From assembly GCF_000058485.1 (NCBI RefSeq), contig NC_008278.1:3590962-3654961 (forward strand): a DNA stretch of 64,000 bases, given 5' to 3'. The notes under the pieces are model-generated. The model worked only from the letters and a program-made list of their open reading frames with translations. It was not told the DNA's origin and did not search any database. Source of the stretch: Frankia alni ACN14a. Its GTDB lineage: Bacteria > Actinomycetota > Actinomycetes > Frankiales > Frankiaceae. This document shows positions 42,246 through 51,270 of this stretch, piece after piece. Positions within the stretch are counted from its first letter, which is position 1. Each line of letters starts with the position of its first letter. Both the position numbers and the translations under genes were made by a program.

Positions 42246-43328
42246 CTACCAGTTGTAGTTCCAGTAGATGATTCCGCTGATCAGCCCCTCGTTCCAGCCG
42301 CCGTCGGAGTCGAAGAAGTCCAGCGGCATGACGCCCAACTGGCCCACGGTGCGCCACTGCTCGATGTTGCCCCAGATCGCGTCGTAGAGCGGCGGCTGGA
42401 TGAGGTCGGCGTAGCCGTCCGGCGCGATCCACGGCGGGTCGTTCGCGCTCACGTAGTTGACGTAGAGGCGGTCGTCGCCCGGCTGGCGGTAGACCACCGA
42501 CGCGTTCGCCTGGGCCCAGATCTCGTCGAACTTCACGTTCGGGTCATCTTGGCTGTAGTCATCCTGGATGACGAGGTTGGACCCGCCGTAGTTGATGCCG
42601 CCGAGGCCGGCCACGTCACCGAGCAGCACGATCTTCCCGCGGGCCTGGCCCACCGTCGGGATGCTGCCGTCGGTGTAGTAATACGACCGCAGGTACCTGT
42701 TTTTGAAGATGTCCCGGAAGTCCTCGTCGCTTTCGTGGGAGTACTCCTGCTTCACCCGCATCAGGATGAACTCGGACGGGTGGCTGTAGAGGAAGTCCGC
42801 GCACTTCTGCTGGACGTCACCGAACATGATGTTCTGGTAGTAGGCGCCGTGGTGGATGGCGAACGACATGTCCGAGCCGCTGCCGACGACCCGGCACCGG
42901 ATGTCGAGGAAACGGCAGCCCCGGTCGAGCTGGTCGGCGACGTCGAGCGTCTGGCAGGGCACGAAGATGTTTCCCTTGCCGTACCGGGCGCAGGACTCGT
43001 GGGTTCCGGGGATCGAGACCCGCCCGATCGAGTTGCCGTCAGGCAGGTAGTACATCCAGTCCTTGCCGGTGAGCAGCTCGGTCGGCTTCGCGCGGGCGCG
43101 CAGCAGCCGCTGGCCGACGGCTTCGGAGAGCTCGGTCCGCAGGGCGGCGAAGCTCGCTGCCTGGGACGTGGTCGGGCGCAGGTCGGCTTCGGTGAAGGCC
43201 GGACGTGTCATGGCGGGCGGGAGGTCGGTGGGCCCGTCCGCCGCCGCGGTGGAGATCTCGGCGAGCTTCGTTTCGGCGTCGTCGTGCACGCTTGCCATGG
43301 GTATCTCCAGGTCAGGGGAGTCTGTCAT
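42246..43328 (-). CDS. Phosphatidylinositol-specific phospholipase C-like protein
   Basis: The 360-residue protein starts at ATG 43328 (ATG 43298 possible). The PI-PLC X domain runs from ~100: IGRVSIPGTHESCARYG carries the first catalytic His (~110) and SFAIHHGAYYQNIMFGDV the second (159-160). CRFLDIRCRVVG is the conserved Arg/Asp strand. There is no signal peptide or membrane segment, so unlike most bacterial PI-PLCs it appears intracellular or is exported by another route. Family reaction: cleavage of phosphatidylinositol to diacylglycerol and inositol 1-phosphate; actinomycetes do contain phosphatidylinositol. It stands alone. Confidence 0.88.
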   Translation of the reverse strand: MTDSPDLEIPMASVHDDAETKLAEISTAAADGPTDLPPAMTRPAFTEADLRPTTSQAASFAALRTELSEAVGQRLLRARAKPTELLTGKDWMYYLPDGNSIGRVSIPGTHESCARYGKGNIFVPCQTLDVADQLDRGCRFLDIRCRVVGSGSDMSFAIHHGAYYQNIMFGDVQQKCADFLYSHPSEFILMRVKQEYSHESDEDFRDIFKNRYLRSYYYTDGSIPTVGQARGKIVLLGDVAGLGGINYGGSNLVIQDDYSQDDPNVKFDEIWAQANASVVYRQPGDDRLYVNYVSANDPPWIAPDGYADLIQPPLYDAIWGNIEQWRTVGQLGVMPLDFFDSDGGWNEGLISGIIYWNYNW

Positions 43329-43834
43329 GGAACTCTGGTGGGGAAGTTCGGTGGGACCGTCTGGTGGGGGAGTCCGTGGAACTGTTGCGGCGCCGCCTGC
43401 CTCCAGGCAGCGCCTTTCCGGGTGGCACGGTTTCCGGCGGGAAGAACAGCGGAGATAACGGCGGAACGCCGGAGCTGGAATCGAGCTGGCCGGCCCGGCG
43501 CGCTCGCGGAGAATCGTCGGATCGGAAAGAGGAGTCTGGAGATCGACGCGATCTGCCGCCGGTTCTGCTGCGACGCGGTGGCCAGTGGTGATATCTACCG
43601 GAACGACAGCTTAGGGACGCGTCGGCGCCAGGCGAGGCTGTTTCCCAGAAATTGTCCGGAACAGTGACCACGGTGCCACCGGCGGGGCGGGCGACCACCA
43701 GCCCGCCCGGATGCGTGGGAGAGCGCCTTCGTGGTACTTCTGTAGGGCTCGGCGTCCGATTTGTCCCTACAGAAGAACCGCCCGGCTCCGCTCCCACGCA
43801 CGCGGGGTGCTGTGTCCGGGAGGGGCCCGGTCCG
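43329..43834. other. Gene-free region with nested inverted repeats
   Basis: No frame shows a family motif. The right half carries the nested repeat at 43712-43800 and a GC-rich near-palindrome just before it (CGGGGCGGGC near 43683, GCCCGCCCGG ending at ~43710). The left half is lower in structure and includes the promoter side of the PI-PLC gene. Confidence 0.6.
43712..43800. other. Nested inverted repeat (possible structured RNA or terminator)
   Basis: An outer arm TGCGTGGGAG (43712-43721) pairs with CTCCCACGCA (43791-43800). Inside it CTTCTGTAGGG (43737-43747) pairs perfectly with CCCTACAGAAG (43765-43775) around a 17-nt loop. The two stems share one axis. It lies 35 bp past the stop of the PKD-hydrolase gene, so it may end that transcript, but the size and nesting exceed a simple terminator. 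Confidence 0.65.
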
Positions 43835-45913
43835 CTAGCGGACGATGATGCGGGCCGAGGCCAGGTTGGGGATGCGGCGCGAGGTGGCGGTGGCGTCGCC
43901 GTCGCGGTGGGATTCGACGAGGGCGGTGGCGAAGTAGGTCCCGGGCGCGTCGTAGGCGTGCGTCGTGGTCACGGTCACCTCGGCCGGCGAGCCGTCGAGG
44001 TCCTCCGTGCGCGGGAAGGTGCCCTGCCCGTCGAAGTCCCACCGGATGCCGATGATGCTGCCGGCGCCGGGCGGCGTCTCGGCGTGGGCGGACAGCGTGA
44101 CCGGCTCGCCCACCGCGACCTCGGCCCGGGCGCCGCCGTTCGCCGTCACCGACACGACCGGCTGGATACCGCGGCGCTCCTTGGCCGTCGCCGGCAGGAC
44201 GATCGCGCCGTCACGGTAGTCGTACTCGGTGTCCACCGGTTCGACGCCGTTCTCCACCCAGTCGACCAGGTCGGCCAGGGACTGCTCGATGATCGGCTGG
44301 TAGTCCACCAGATAGGTGGTGTTCGCCCGGCCCGGCACCGAGGCGGCCATGTTCGGCGGCACGTGCTCGGCGTTCTCGGTCCAGCGCAGGCGGAACTTCG
44401 TGCGGGCCAGCTCGACGCCGTACTCGCGTTCGATGTTCGCCTTGAATCCCAGGCCCTGCGGCGGCCACAGCGAGGAATCGTGCGTGTGGTGGACCCACAG
44501 CAGCTTGCCCTCGATCCGGCCGGTGTGCCTGACGCCCATGAACGGCGACATCTCCGGTAGTTCGTACTGCTGGTAGATGGGCTGGCCGTCGACGCGCAGG
44601 AAGTCGTACTCCGGCTCCCACGGGAGAATGTGGTGGCGGTAGTAGTAGCAGTAGGCGAGGAAGGCGTGGTTGTCGACCCGGATCCGGTCGCCCGGCTCGA
44701 CGCCGGAGAAACGCAGGTTCGCGGCCTCGCCGTCGCTGTCGACGAGCAGCACGTCCCGGTGACCGTTGAGGACGTAGAGAATGCGTCCGGCGGCCGCCCC
44801 GCTGGTCAGTTCGACGCTCGCCCCGAGAATGTAGCCGTCGGGAGCCTCGTCGAGCTGCACCGCCATCGGGATGTGCCACATGTTGTTCATGGCGGCGAAC
44901 AGCGACGCCAGCGCGCGCACCTGACCCAGCTCCGGCGTCTGCAGGGTCGGGTCCTCGAGCAGGTCCTTGGCGTAGAGAACCCGCTTCACGGTCGTGTCCA
45001 GCTCGATCAGATCGTCCCGCACGAGCTCGGGCTGGTCGAACCCGACGTGACCGGGCCTGGTCCAGAAGTTCTCCCAGTAGTGCGGGTAGTCGGCCTGCAG
45101 CCGCGTGGCCATCGACGACCACAGCCACATCTGGCCCATCGGCTGGGCGATGAAGGACTCGTCGCCGCGCGGGTAGCCGATCCGGTAGACGTTCGCGAGT
45201 TCCTCGCGTTGATGGGTGTTCAGGCCGGCGTACGGATCGCCGCTGCCACCCGGCCACATGGCGTCGATGACGTCGTTGATCCGTTCACCGAGGACGCGCT
45301 GGACGTTGAACATGGAACTGAAGTTGGGCGTGCCGTTGCGCAGCAGTCGCAGGTCGCCGTAGTCGCCGTCCTGGGCGTCGCCCATGTAGGGCAGGGCCGC
45401 GTCCCACACGTCGGGCGCGTAGGCCAGGCACAGCGGCGAGCGCCGCGCGCCGCCGCTGCCGCCGTACACGTAGGCGTACGCGGTGGGCGCGCCGTAGATC
45501 TGGGCGGCGACGAACTTGGCGAACCGGGCGGACTCGGCGGCGGCCCGATAGCCGTAGATCGTCGGATCGGGGCCGGCCTTCGGATCCATGACGTCGCCGA
45601 TGTGCCCCATGTTGGACTCGACGGCGTAGCCGCCCATCCGGAAAATCATCTCCAGGCCACCGGTGACCTGGCCGAGCGGGCCGGTGTTGACGTTCTCGTG
45701 GCCGGCGTTGGCGCCTTCCAGCGGCTGGAAAAGGCGGCCCTGCCACCTGGCGGCCGGCGGGTAGCAGATGGCGAACCGGGTGCTCGTCCCCTCGAATCCG
45801 CCATGGACATAGCGATGCTCGACGGGCTCGCTGCGCTGTTCGTCCTCGTCGATGTACGGCACCCCGAAGAAGCTGTCGGTCACAACGTAGGAGTCGAGTC
45901 CAACCGGCGTCAT
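43835..45913 (-). CDS. Large alpha/beta-hydrolase-like protein with C-terminal PKD domain
   Basis: The 692-residue protein starts at ATG 45913, which has AAAGGA at a proper distance; upstream codons are not supported. The N-terminal half has an alpha/beta hydrolase look: RWQGRLFQPLEGANAG near the oxyanion region and YVYGGSGGARRSPLCLAYAP as the nucleophile elbow (GGSGG), as in tannase/feruloyl-esterase-like proteins. KLLWVHHTHDSSLWP may hold the catalytic His. Residues ~610-690 form a PKD-type beta sandwich (GIRWDFDGQGTFPR, THAYDAPGTYFATALVES). No signal peptide is visible. Substrate unknown; the family call is inference. Confidence 0.65.
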   Translation of the reverse strand: MTPVGLDSYVVTDSFFGVPYIDEDEQRSEPVEHRYVHGGFEGTSTRFAICYPPAARWQGRLFQPLEGANAGHENVNTGPLGQVTGGLEMIFRMGGYAVESNMGHIGDVMDPKAGPDPTIYGYRAAAESARFAKFVAAQIYGAPTAYAYVYGGSGGARRSPLCLAYAPDVWDAALPYMGDAQDGDYGDLRLLRNGTPNFSSMFNVQRVLGERINDVIDAMWPGGSGDPYAGLNTHQREELANVYRIGYPRGDESFIAQPMGQMWLWSSMATRLQADYPHYWENFWTRPGHVGFDQPELVRDDLIELDTTVKRVLYAKDLLEDPTLQTPELGQVRALASLFAAMNNMWHIPMAVQLDEAPDGYILGASVELTSGAAAGRILYVLNGHRDVLLVDSDGEAANLRFSGVEPGDRIRVDNHAFLAYCYYYRHHILPWEPEYDFLRVDGQPIYQQYELPEMSPFMGVRHTGRIEGKLLWVHHTHDSSLWPPQGLGFKANIEREYGVELARTKFRLRWTENAEHVPPNMAASVPGRANTTYLVDYQPIIEQSLADLVDWVENGVEPVDTEYDYRDGAIVLPATAKERRGIQPVVSVTANGGARAEVAVGEPVTLSAHAETPPGAGSIIGIRWDFDGQGTFPRTEDLDGSPAEVTVTTTHAYDAPGTYFATALVESHRDGDATATSRRIPNLASARIIVR

Positions 45914-46030
45914 CGAACGTCCTTTCACGCCTGAGTCATCCACATCGGCGACCCTGATCAGGGCTCGACAGTAGAGTGACGTAGGCCACAAGTCAACGCT
46001 GTTCACTGGCGGCCGGTAGGCGAGGGGAGC

Positions 46031-47065
46031 TCAGGCGGACGGGTGGGTGCGGCCGGTGACGTGGCGGGGGCCCGCGCCCTTGAGGGTGCGGTGGATGGGG
46101 GCGGTCTCCAGGCGGCGGATGCCGGCAAGCGCGGCGATCGGGCCGGTCAGGTAGCGGTAGAGCGCGCCGGCGTCGCGGCAGACGACCGAGGCGTACAGGT
46201 TCGCCGTGCCGGTGATCGCCCCGGCGAAGGCCACCTGTTCGTGCTCGGCGAGCGCGGCCCCGACCTCGGCGAGGCGGGCCGGCTCGACCTCCAGCCACAG
46301 CGACGCCCGCAGGTGCCCCAGCAGGCTGCCGTGGTCGAAGTCCAGGTCGTAGTAGAGCGCCCCGGAGGACCGCAGCTCCGACAGCCTGCGCCGCACCGTC
46401 GTCTGCGACCATCCGGTGGCCGTGGCCAGCTCGGCCGCCGAGGTCCGGCCGTCCACGGCGAGCGCGTCGAGCAGTCGCTGATCGTCACGGCTGAGCCGGA
46501 CGGGGTCCTCGGCGGTCTCGCTCGGGCGGCGCGCCGGCGCGTCGGGCGGGATGAGCGCCGCGGTTTCGGTCGGGCCGAGCGGGCCGGTGCGGGTCAGCGG
46601 GCTGAGGTCGCGGCCGAAGAAGATGTGCAGCAGCGCGTGCGCGGTCACCTGCACCACCCGGGGGGTGCGGGGGAGCTGCTGCAACAGCAGCGTGTCGTCC
46701 TGGCCGGGGGCGGCGCCCTGCACGATGCAGGAGATCTCCGTGCCGCCGGAGATCAGGCTCACCCAGCGGGTGTCGGTGCGCCGGGCCAGCGCCTCCCCGA
46801 CGGACGCCGCCGCGTCCGGGGTGCAGCGCACCCGCACGAGCCACGCGGTCAGCCCGATGTGCAACGGGTCGACCAGGCCCAGCACCCGCAGCGCCCCCGC
46901 GGCGCGCAGCCGGGCGTAGCGGCGGGCCACCGTCTGGTCGGAGACGCCCAGCACCTCGCCGATCCGCGCGAACGGTGCCCGGCCGTCGACCTGGAGGGCG
47001 TGCATGATCCGCCGGTCGAGCTGATCCAGGGCGCCTGTCGAGGGCCACGCTGCGTCGGAATCCAC
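46031..47065 (-). CDS. Lrp/AsnC family regulator with two tandem Lrp units
   Basis: The 344-residue protein contains two full Lrp/AsnC modules. The first has an HTH (LDQLDRRIMHALQVDGRAPF, VSDQTVARRYARLR) and an effector domain. The second starts near residue 190 (LSRDDQRLLDALAVDGRTSA, WSQTTVRRRLSELRSSGALY) with its own effector domain. Single Lrp proteins have ~150 residues, so this is an internal duplication, known in actinomycetes. It is divergent from the MFS gene, 171 bp apart, and is likely its regulator. Confidence 0.9.
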   Translation of the reverse strand: MDSDAAWPSTGALDQLDRRIMHALQVDGRAPFARIGEVLGVSDQTVARRYARLRAAGALRVLGLVDPLHIGLTAWLVRVRCTPDAAASVGEALARRTDTRWVSLISGGTEISCIVQGAAPGQDDTLLLQQLPRTPRVVQVTAHALLHIFFGRDLSPLTRTGPLGPTETAALIPPDAPARRPSETAEDPVRLSRDDQRLLDALAVDGRTSAAELATATGWSQTTVRRRLSELRSSGALYYDLDFDHGSLLGHLRASLWLEVEPARLAEVGAALAEHEQVAFAGAITGTANLYASVVCRDAGALYRYLTGPIAALAGIRRLETAPIHRTLKGAGPRHVTGRTHPSA

Positions 47066-47165
47066 CCTGCGAGGCTAGTCGCTGTCGGATTCCGCCGCGG
47101 TGGCACCGACGGCTGGGGTGCCGAGCCGGCCGGGGAGACGGTGGCACCACGGATCACCCCGCCTT

Positions 47166-47201
47166 CGTTCCCCGGAACCCCCTCGTTCCCCGGAACCCCC
47201 T
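47166..47201. repeat. Two 18-bp tandem repeats upstream of the MFS gene
   Basis: CGTTCCCCGGAACCCCCT is repeated exactly at 47166-47183 and 47184-47201. Each contains the near-palindrome GTTCCCCGGAAC, differing by one base from the TTCCGCGGAA family found in lutC. Position, 36-70 bp before the start codon, suits a regulator site. Confidence 0.6.
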
Positions 47202-47236
47202 CGCCCCTCTCGCCCTCGGAAACGGAGTTCCCCGAC

Positions 47237-48742
47237 ATGCGCAAATGGCTGCCCCTCGCGGCGATCTGCCTGGGCGCCTTCATCCTGCTCGTCGACGTCA
47301 CCATCGTGAACGTCGCCCTGCCCCGGATGGCGGACGACCTGCACGCGTCCTTCACCTCCCTGCAGTGGGTGATCGACATCTACGCCCTCGCGCTGGCCGC
47401 CCTGCTGCTGGCCGTCGGCTCGCTGGCCGACCTGTTCGGCCACCGCAGGCTGTACCTGCTCGGCCTCGCCGTCTTCGCGGCGGCATCGCTGACCTGCGCG
47501 CTCGCACCGAACGCCGCCGTGCTCATCGCGGCCCGCGCCGTGCAGGGCGTCGGCGGCGCCGCGATGTTCGCGACGTCGGCCGCGCTCGTCTCCGCGAACT
47601 ACCACGGCCGGGACCGCGGCGTGGCCTTCGGCGTGTGGGGCGCGGTCAACGGCGCCGCCGCCGCGACCGGGCCGATCGCCGGCGGACTGCTCACCGAGGG
47701 CTTCGGCTGGCAGGCGATCTTCCTGGTGAACCTGCCGATCGCGGTCGTCGCGATCATCCTGACCCTGCGGGTGCTGCCGGCCGGGTCCCGCGGCGCCGGC
47801 CGCCTCGACCTGCCCGGCGCGACCGCCTTCACCCTGGCCGCCGCCGCGCTGACCTACGCCCTGATCCGCGGCGGCGAACGAGGCTGGGGCGAGCGGCTGG
47901 CCGTGGCCGCGTTCGTCGTCGCGGGGCTCGCCGCGGTCGGTTTCCTCGTCGCCGAACGGCTGGTCGCCCGCCCCATGCTGGACCTGGCGCTGCTGCGCCG
48001 GCCGTCGTTCGCCGGCCTGCTGACCGGCGCGCTGCTGTTCCAGTTGGCGGCCTTCGGTGGCCTGGTCTACGTGTCGCTGTGGCTGCAGAACGTGCTCGGC
48101 CTCAGCCCCGTGCGCGGCGGCCTGGCGCTGATGCCGCTGGCCGGCACGGCATTCGTGGTCGCCGCCGCCGCGGGCCGGCACACCCACCGGTTCGCGCCGC
48201 GCCTGCCGATCGGGGTGGGGCTGCTCTGCATCGCCGCGGGCTCGGCGCTGCTGCGGCTGTTCGTGGGCGCCGGGTCGGGGCAGTCCGCGCTGTTCGCCGG
48301 TCTCGCCGTGGTCGGCGTCGGCGTCGGCCTGACCACGCCGGTGCTGGTCTCCGCCGCGGTCGAGTCGGTGCCGCCGCGGCAGGCCGGCATGGCCGGCGGG
48401 GCGGTCAACACCTTCCGCCAACTCGGCATGACCCTGGGCATCGCGCTGTTCGGCGGCGTCTTCTCCGCCCGGCTGCGCTCGGCACCGTCGGTCCGGGCGG
48501 GCTACGCCGCCGGCATCGACCGGGTCGCGCTGTGGGCGGCGGTGGCGGCGCTGGTCGGCGCCACAATCGTCCTGGCCACCGTCCGCCGCGCCGGCCACGC
48601 CGGGCGGAACCCGGCGACGGGCACGACCGTGCCCGTGCCCGTGCCCGTGCCTGTGCCTGTGGACGTGACCGTGCCTGTGGACGTGGACGTGGACGCGGAG
48701 GGCGGCGCCGCGTCGGCGGTCAGCGCGCGCCGACAGGGCTGA
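47237..48742 (+). CDS. MFS drug-type transporter (DHA2, 14-helix)
   Basis: The 501-residue protein starts at ATG 47237 after a CGGAG site. Motif A is GSLADLFGHRRLYLLG, motif C-like ATGPIAGGLLTEGFGWQAIF, and the N-terminal FILLVDVTIVNVALPRMADD is the D1 motif of 14-helix DHA2 exporters. About 14 hydrophobic segments are visible. The C-terminal tail is a Val/Pro then Val/Asp repeat (VPVPVPVPVDVTVPVDVDVD) from GTGCCC/GTGGAC codon repeats. Family role: proton-driven efflux of drugs or metabolites. The divergent Lrp-type gene probably controls it. Confidence 0.92.
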   Translation: MRKWLPLAAICLGAFILLVDVTIVNVALPRMADDLHASFTSLQWVIDIYALALAALLLAVGSLADLFGHRRLYLLGLAVFAAASLTCALAPNAAVLIAARAVQGVGGAAMFATSAALVSANYHGRDRGVAFGVWGAVNGAAAATGPIAGGLLTEGFGWQAIFLVNLPIAVVAIILTLRVLPAGSRGAGRLDLPGATAFTLAAAALTYALIRGGERGWGERLAVAAFVVAGLAAVGFLVAERLVARPMLDLALLRRPSFAGLLTGALLFQLAAFGGLVYVSLWLQNVLGLSPVRGGLALMPLAGTAFVVAAAAGRHTHRFAPRLPIGVGLLCIAAGSALLRLFVGAGSGQSALFAGLAVVGVGVGLTTPVLVSAAVESVPPRQAGMAGGAVNTFRQLGMTLGIALFGGVFSARLRSAPSVRAGYAAGIDRVALWAAVAALVGATIVLATVRRAGHAGRNPATGTTVPVPVPVPVPVDVTVPVDVDVDAEGGAASAVSARRQG

Positions 48743-48747
48743 CGATC

Positions 48748-49353
48748 TCAGCGGTCGGCGTCGGCCGCAGCCACGGGCAGGGCGATGCCGACGGTGGCGA
48801 GCAGCTCGCGAACCAGGGCCGTGGGCAGGCCGATGACGGTGTCGAGCTCGCCGTCGACGGCGGTGACGAACGCGGCGGCGCCGCCCTGGATGGCGTAGGC
48901 GCCGGCGGCGTCCATCGACTCGCCGGTGGCGACGTAGGCGGTGAGCTCGGCGTCGGGGACGTCGCGCATCGTCACCGCGGTGACGGCGGCGCGGCCATGG
49001 AGGGTGCCACTCGCCGCGTCGAGGACGACGACGCCGGTGACGACCCGGTGGGTCCGCCCGCGCAGGCGGCGCAGCATGGCGAGGGCCTCGGCGGGGGAGG
49101 CGGGCTTGCCGAGGATCCGCCCGTCGACCTCGACGACGGTGTCGCTACCGAGGATGAGGTCCTCGGGGCGCAGCACGGCGACGGCGCGGGCCTTGCGCTC
49201 GGCGAGCTCGACGGTCAGCTCGGGGGCCGTCGGGGTCGCCGATGACTCGTCGACGCCGCTGACGACCACCTCGAAGGGCACGCCGAGCCGGGCCAGCAGC
49301 TCGCGCCGCCGCGGTGACCCGGAAGCGAGCACGATGCGCCGGTTCGCCGTCAT
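48748..49353 (-). CDS. maf: Maf family nucleotide pyrophosphatase
   Basis: The 201-residue protein starts at ATG 49353. IVLASGSPRRRELLARLGVP is the Maf signature; ILGSDTVVEVDGRILGKPAS holds the catalytic Asp, and ESMDAAGAYAIQGGAAAFVT the C-terminal landmark. Family activity: hydrolysis of dTTP/UTP or modified pyrimidine triphosphates, linked to septum inhibition. Its stop is 5 bp from the converging MFS stop. Confidence 0.94.
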   Translation of the reverse strand: MTANRRIVLASGSPRRRELLARLGVPFEVVVSGVDESSATPTAPELTVELAERKARAVAVLRPEDLILGSDTVVEVDGRILGKPASPAEALAMLRRLRGRTHRVVTGVVVLDAASGTLHGRAAVTAVTMRDVPDAELTAYVATGESMDAAGAYAIQGGAAAFVTAVDGELDTVIGLPTALVRELLATVGIALPVAAADADR

Positions 49354-49774
49354 AAGGGGAGCGTAATCCAGCGCGGGCCACCGCCCACCCGCCGGCCAGG
49401 GTTCACCCCGGCCACGGCTGTATCGGCCGCGTCCACCGCGAACACGCCACCCCGCCGGTGGGGCGTGTCCGCGTTCCGGATGTGCCGGCGTCATCCTGCC
49501 GCGAGCTTTCACGGTGCGAGGACAAGCACATTCGACCAGGCGTAGAACGCGGGGCCGAACGAGCATGCGGCGGACCGGCGGGCGTCCTGACCGGGCTATT
49601 CGCCGATTTACCCGTTCGGGCATGGGCGGGATGGGTTGGGTGGTACCTCGCCGGTTACATAACTCTCACCGGTACTCGGCCCCGAACCGGATGGATCGTG
49701 GACCTAGACTGGATCCGGTAGGGCACTGCTCCACCCACCCGGCGAGATCGAGATCAACCACCAGGAGGGTGACA
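49354..49774. other. Intergenic control region between maf and hpnH
   Basis: The region separates the divergent maf and hpnH genes and contains no supported gene. An inverted repeat, ACACGCC (49442-49448) and GGCGTGT (49462-49468), is the only clear dyad. Near hpnH the sequence is AT-richer (GGTTACATAACTCTC, ~49651), a likely promoter area. GGAGG at 49763-49767 is the hpnH ribosome site. Confidence 0.5.
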
Positions 49775-50776
49775 ATGGCCATTCCAGCACGCCAGGCGAT
49801 CAGGGTCGGAGCCTATCTCGCGAAGCAGAAGATTCTGCGCCGCGAGAAGTTTCCCATCACCCTCGAACTGGAACCGCTGTTCGCGTGCAATCTGGCCTGC
49901 GAGGGCTGCGGCAAGATCCAGCATCCGGCGGACGTGCTGAAACAGCGCATGCCGGTCGAGCAGGCGCTGGCCGCGGTCGACGAGTGCGGCGCTCCCGTGG
50001 TGTGCCTGGCGGGTGGCGAGCCGCTGATGCACCCGCAGGTAGAGAAGATCGTCGAGGGCCTGGTCAAGCGGAAGAAGTTCGTGTACCTGTGCACGAACGC
50101 GCTGCTCATCCCGAAGAAGATCGACAAGCTCACCCCGTCGCCGTACCTGTCCTTCGCCGTGCACATCGACGGCCTGGAGGAACGCCACGACGAGATCGTG
50201 GCGAAGAAGGGTGTCTTCGCCCAGGCCGTGGACAACATCAAGGAGGCCCAGCGGCGGGGTTTCCGGGTGACCACCAACACGACCTTCTTCAACACCGACA
50301 CCCCGCAGAACGTCATCGACGTCCTGAACTTCCTCAACAACGACCTCAATGTCGACGGGATGATGCTCTCCCCGGCCTACGCCTACGAGAAGGCCCCCGA
50401 CCAGGAGAACTTCCTGGGTGTCCAGGAGACGCGGGAGCTTTTCCAGAAGGCGTTCGCGGAGGGCCGCCGGAAGGGCTGGCGTCTCAACCACTCGCCGCTC
50501 TACCTGGACTTCCTTGAGGGCAAGCTCGACTTTCCGTGCACGGCGTGGGGAATTCCGTCCTACTCCCTGTACGGCTGGCAGAAGCCCTGTTACCTGATGG
50601 GTGACGGCTACGCCGAGTCCTACCAGGAGCTGCTCGACACCACCGACTGGGACTCCTACGGCCGCGGCAAGGACCCGCGCTGCGCGAACTGCATGGCGCA
50701 CTGCGGCCACGAGCCGACGGCCCTGGCGGCGACGCTGGGGTCCCTGCGCGAGACGATCCGCGCCGCCGCGCGCTGA
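49775..50776 (+). CDS. hpnH: Adenosyl-hopene transferase HpnH (radical SAM)
   Basis: The 333-residue protein starts at ATG 49775 with an AGGAGG-type site. FACNLACEGCGKIQHP gives the radical SAM cluster cysteines C38, C42, C45; VVCLAGGEPLMHPQVEKI is the GGEP SAM-binding motif. The C-terminal YGWQKPCYLMGDGYAESYQE and CANCMAHCGHEP Cys-rich region are HpnH landmarks. Family reaction: joining the 5'-deoxyadenosyl group to diploptene to start extended hopanoids in the membrane. Other hopanoid genes (shc, hpnC-G) are not in the window, so this copy stands apart. Four imperfect 17-bp repeats (CTGATCGTCGCCGC) follow its stop. Confidence 0.95.
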   Translation: MAIPARQAIRVGAYLAKQKILRREKFPITLELEPLFACNLACEGCGKIQHPADVLKQRMPVEQALAAVDECGAPVVCLAGGEPLMHPQVEKIVEGLVKRKKFVYLCTNALLIPKKIDKLTPSPYLSFAVHIDGLEERHDEIVAKKGVFAQAVDNIKEAQRRGFRVTTNTTFFNTDTPQNVIDVLNFLNNDLNVDGMMLSPAYAYEKAPDQENFLGVQETRELFQKAFAEGRRKGWRLNHSPLYLDFLEGKLDFPCTAWGIPSYSLYGWQKPCYLMGDGYAESYQELLDTTDWDSYGRGKDPRCANCMAHCGHEPTALAATLGSLRETIRAAAR

Positions 50777-51270
50777 TCGTCGCCGCAGGCTGATCGTCGG
50801 CGCGGACTGATCGTCGCCGCGCGCTGATCGCAGTCGGGTGCGGACGGCCCGGTATCCCGCCCCGGGCAGCCCGCCGTCCCCACCCCCGGCGGCTCGGCCT
50901 CCGGGCCGTCGGGGGTCCGTCCGGTCGGGCGGCGACGCCGAACGACCGGCAGTTCTAACTCCCTCGTCACCTGCCCCGACACGCCCGACACGCCGCCGCC
51001 ACGCGGCCCTCGCCCGGGACCTCGACGCCCCCGCGAGCAGGTCGGACACCCGTCGCAACAGAAGAACGCGCCAAGCCTCTGGTCGGCAGACAATCTGACG
51101 GTATGATTCCGGCCACACGATCGAGTGGGCGGCCTGGCCGTTCGGGCGGGCATCCGACCGGGCGGGTGCGTCCGGCCCCTGTGGTGGGTTCGGTCTGAGG
51201 CAGAATCTGACGGGAGTGTCGGAATGATCTTCCGAGGTGCGCGTTCCCGGTCGGCGGGGTGGCCGATCGT
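50777..51270. other. Intergenic region with short repeats between hpnH and the liv cluster
   Basis: Four imperfect 17-bp units around CTGATCGTCGCCGC lie at ~50774-50835, possibly slippage products. AATCTGACGG occurs at 51092 and 51204, a pair that could be control sites for the liv transcript. No gene is supportable. Confidence 0.5.

Noticed and set aside
46043-47236. 400-codon upstream extension of the MFS reading frame
   Set aside because: It is antisense to the Lrp/AsnC gene and Gly/Arg-rich; the transporter proper begins at ATG 47237 with a ribosome site.
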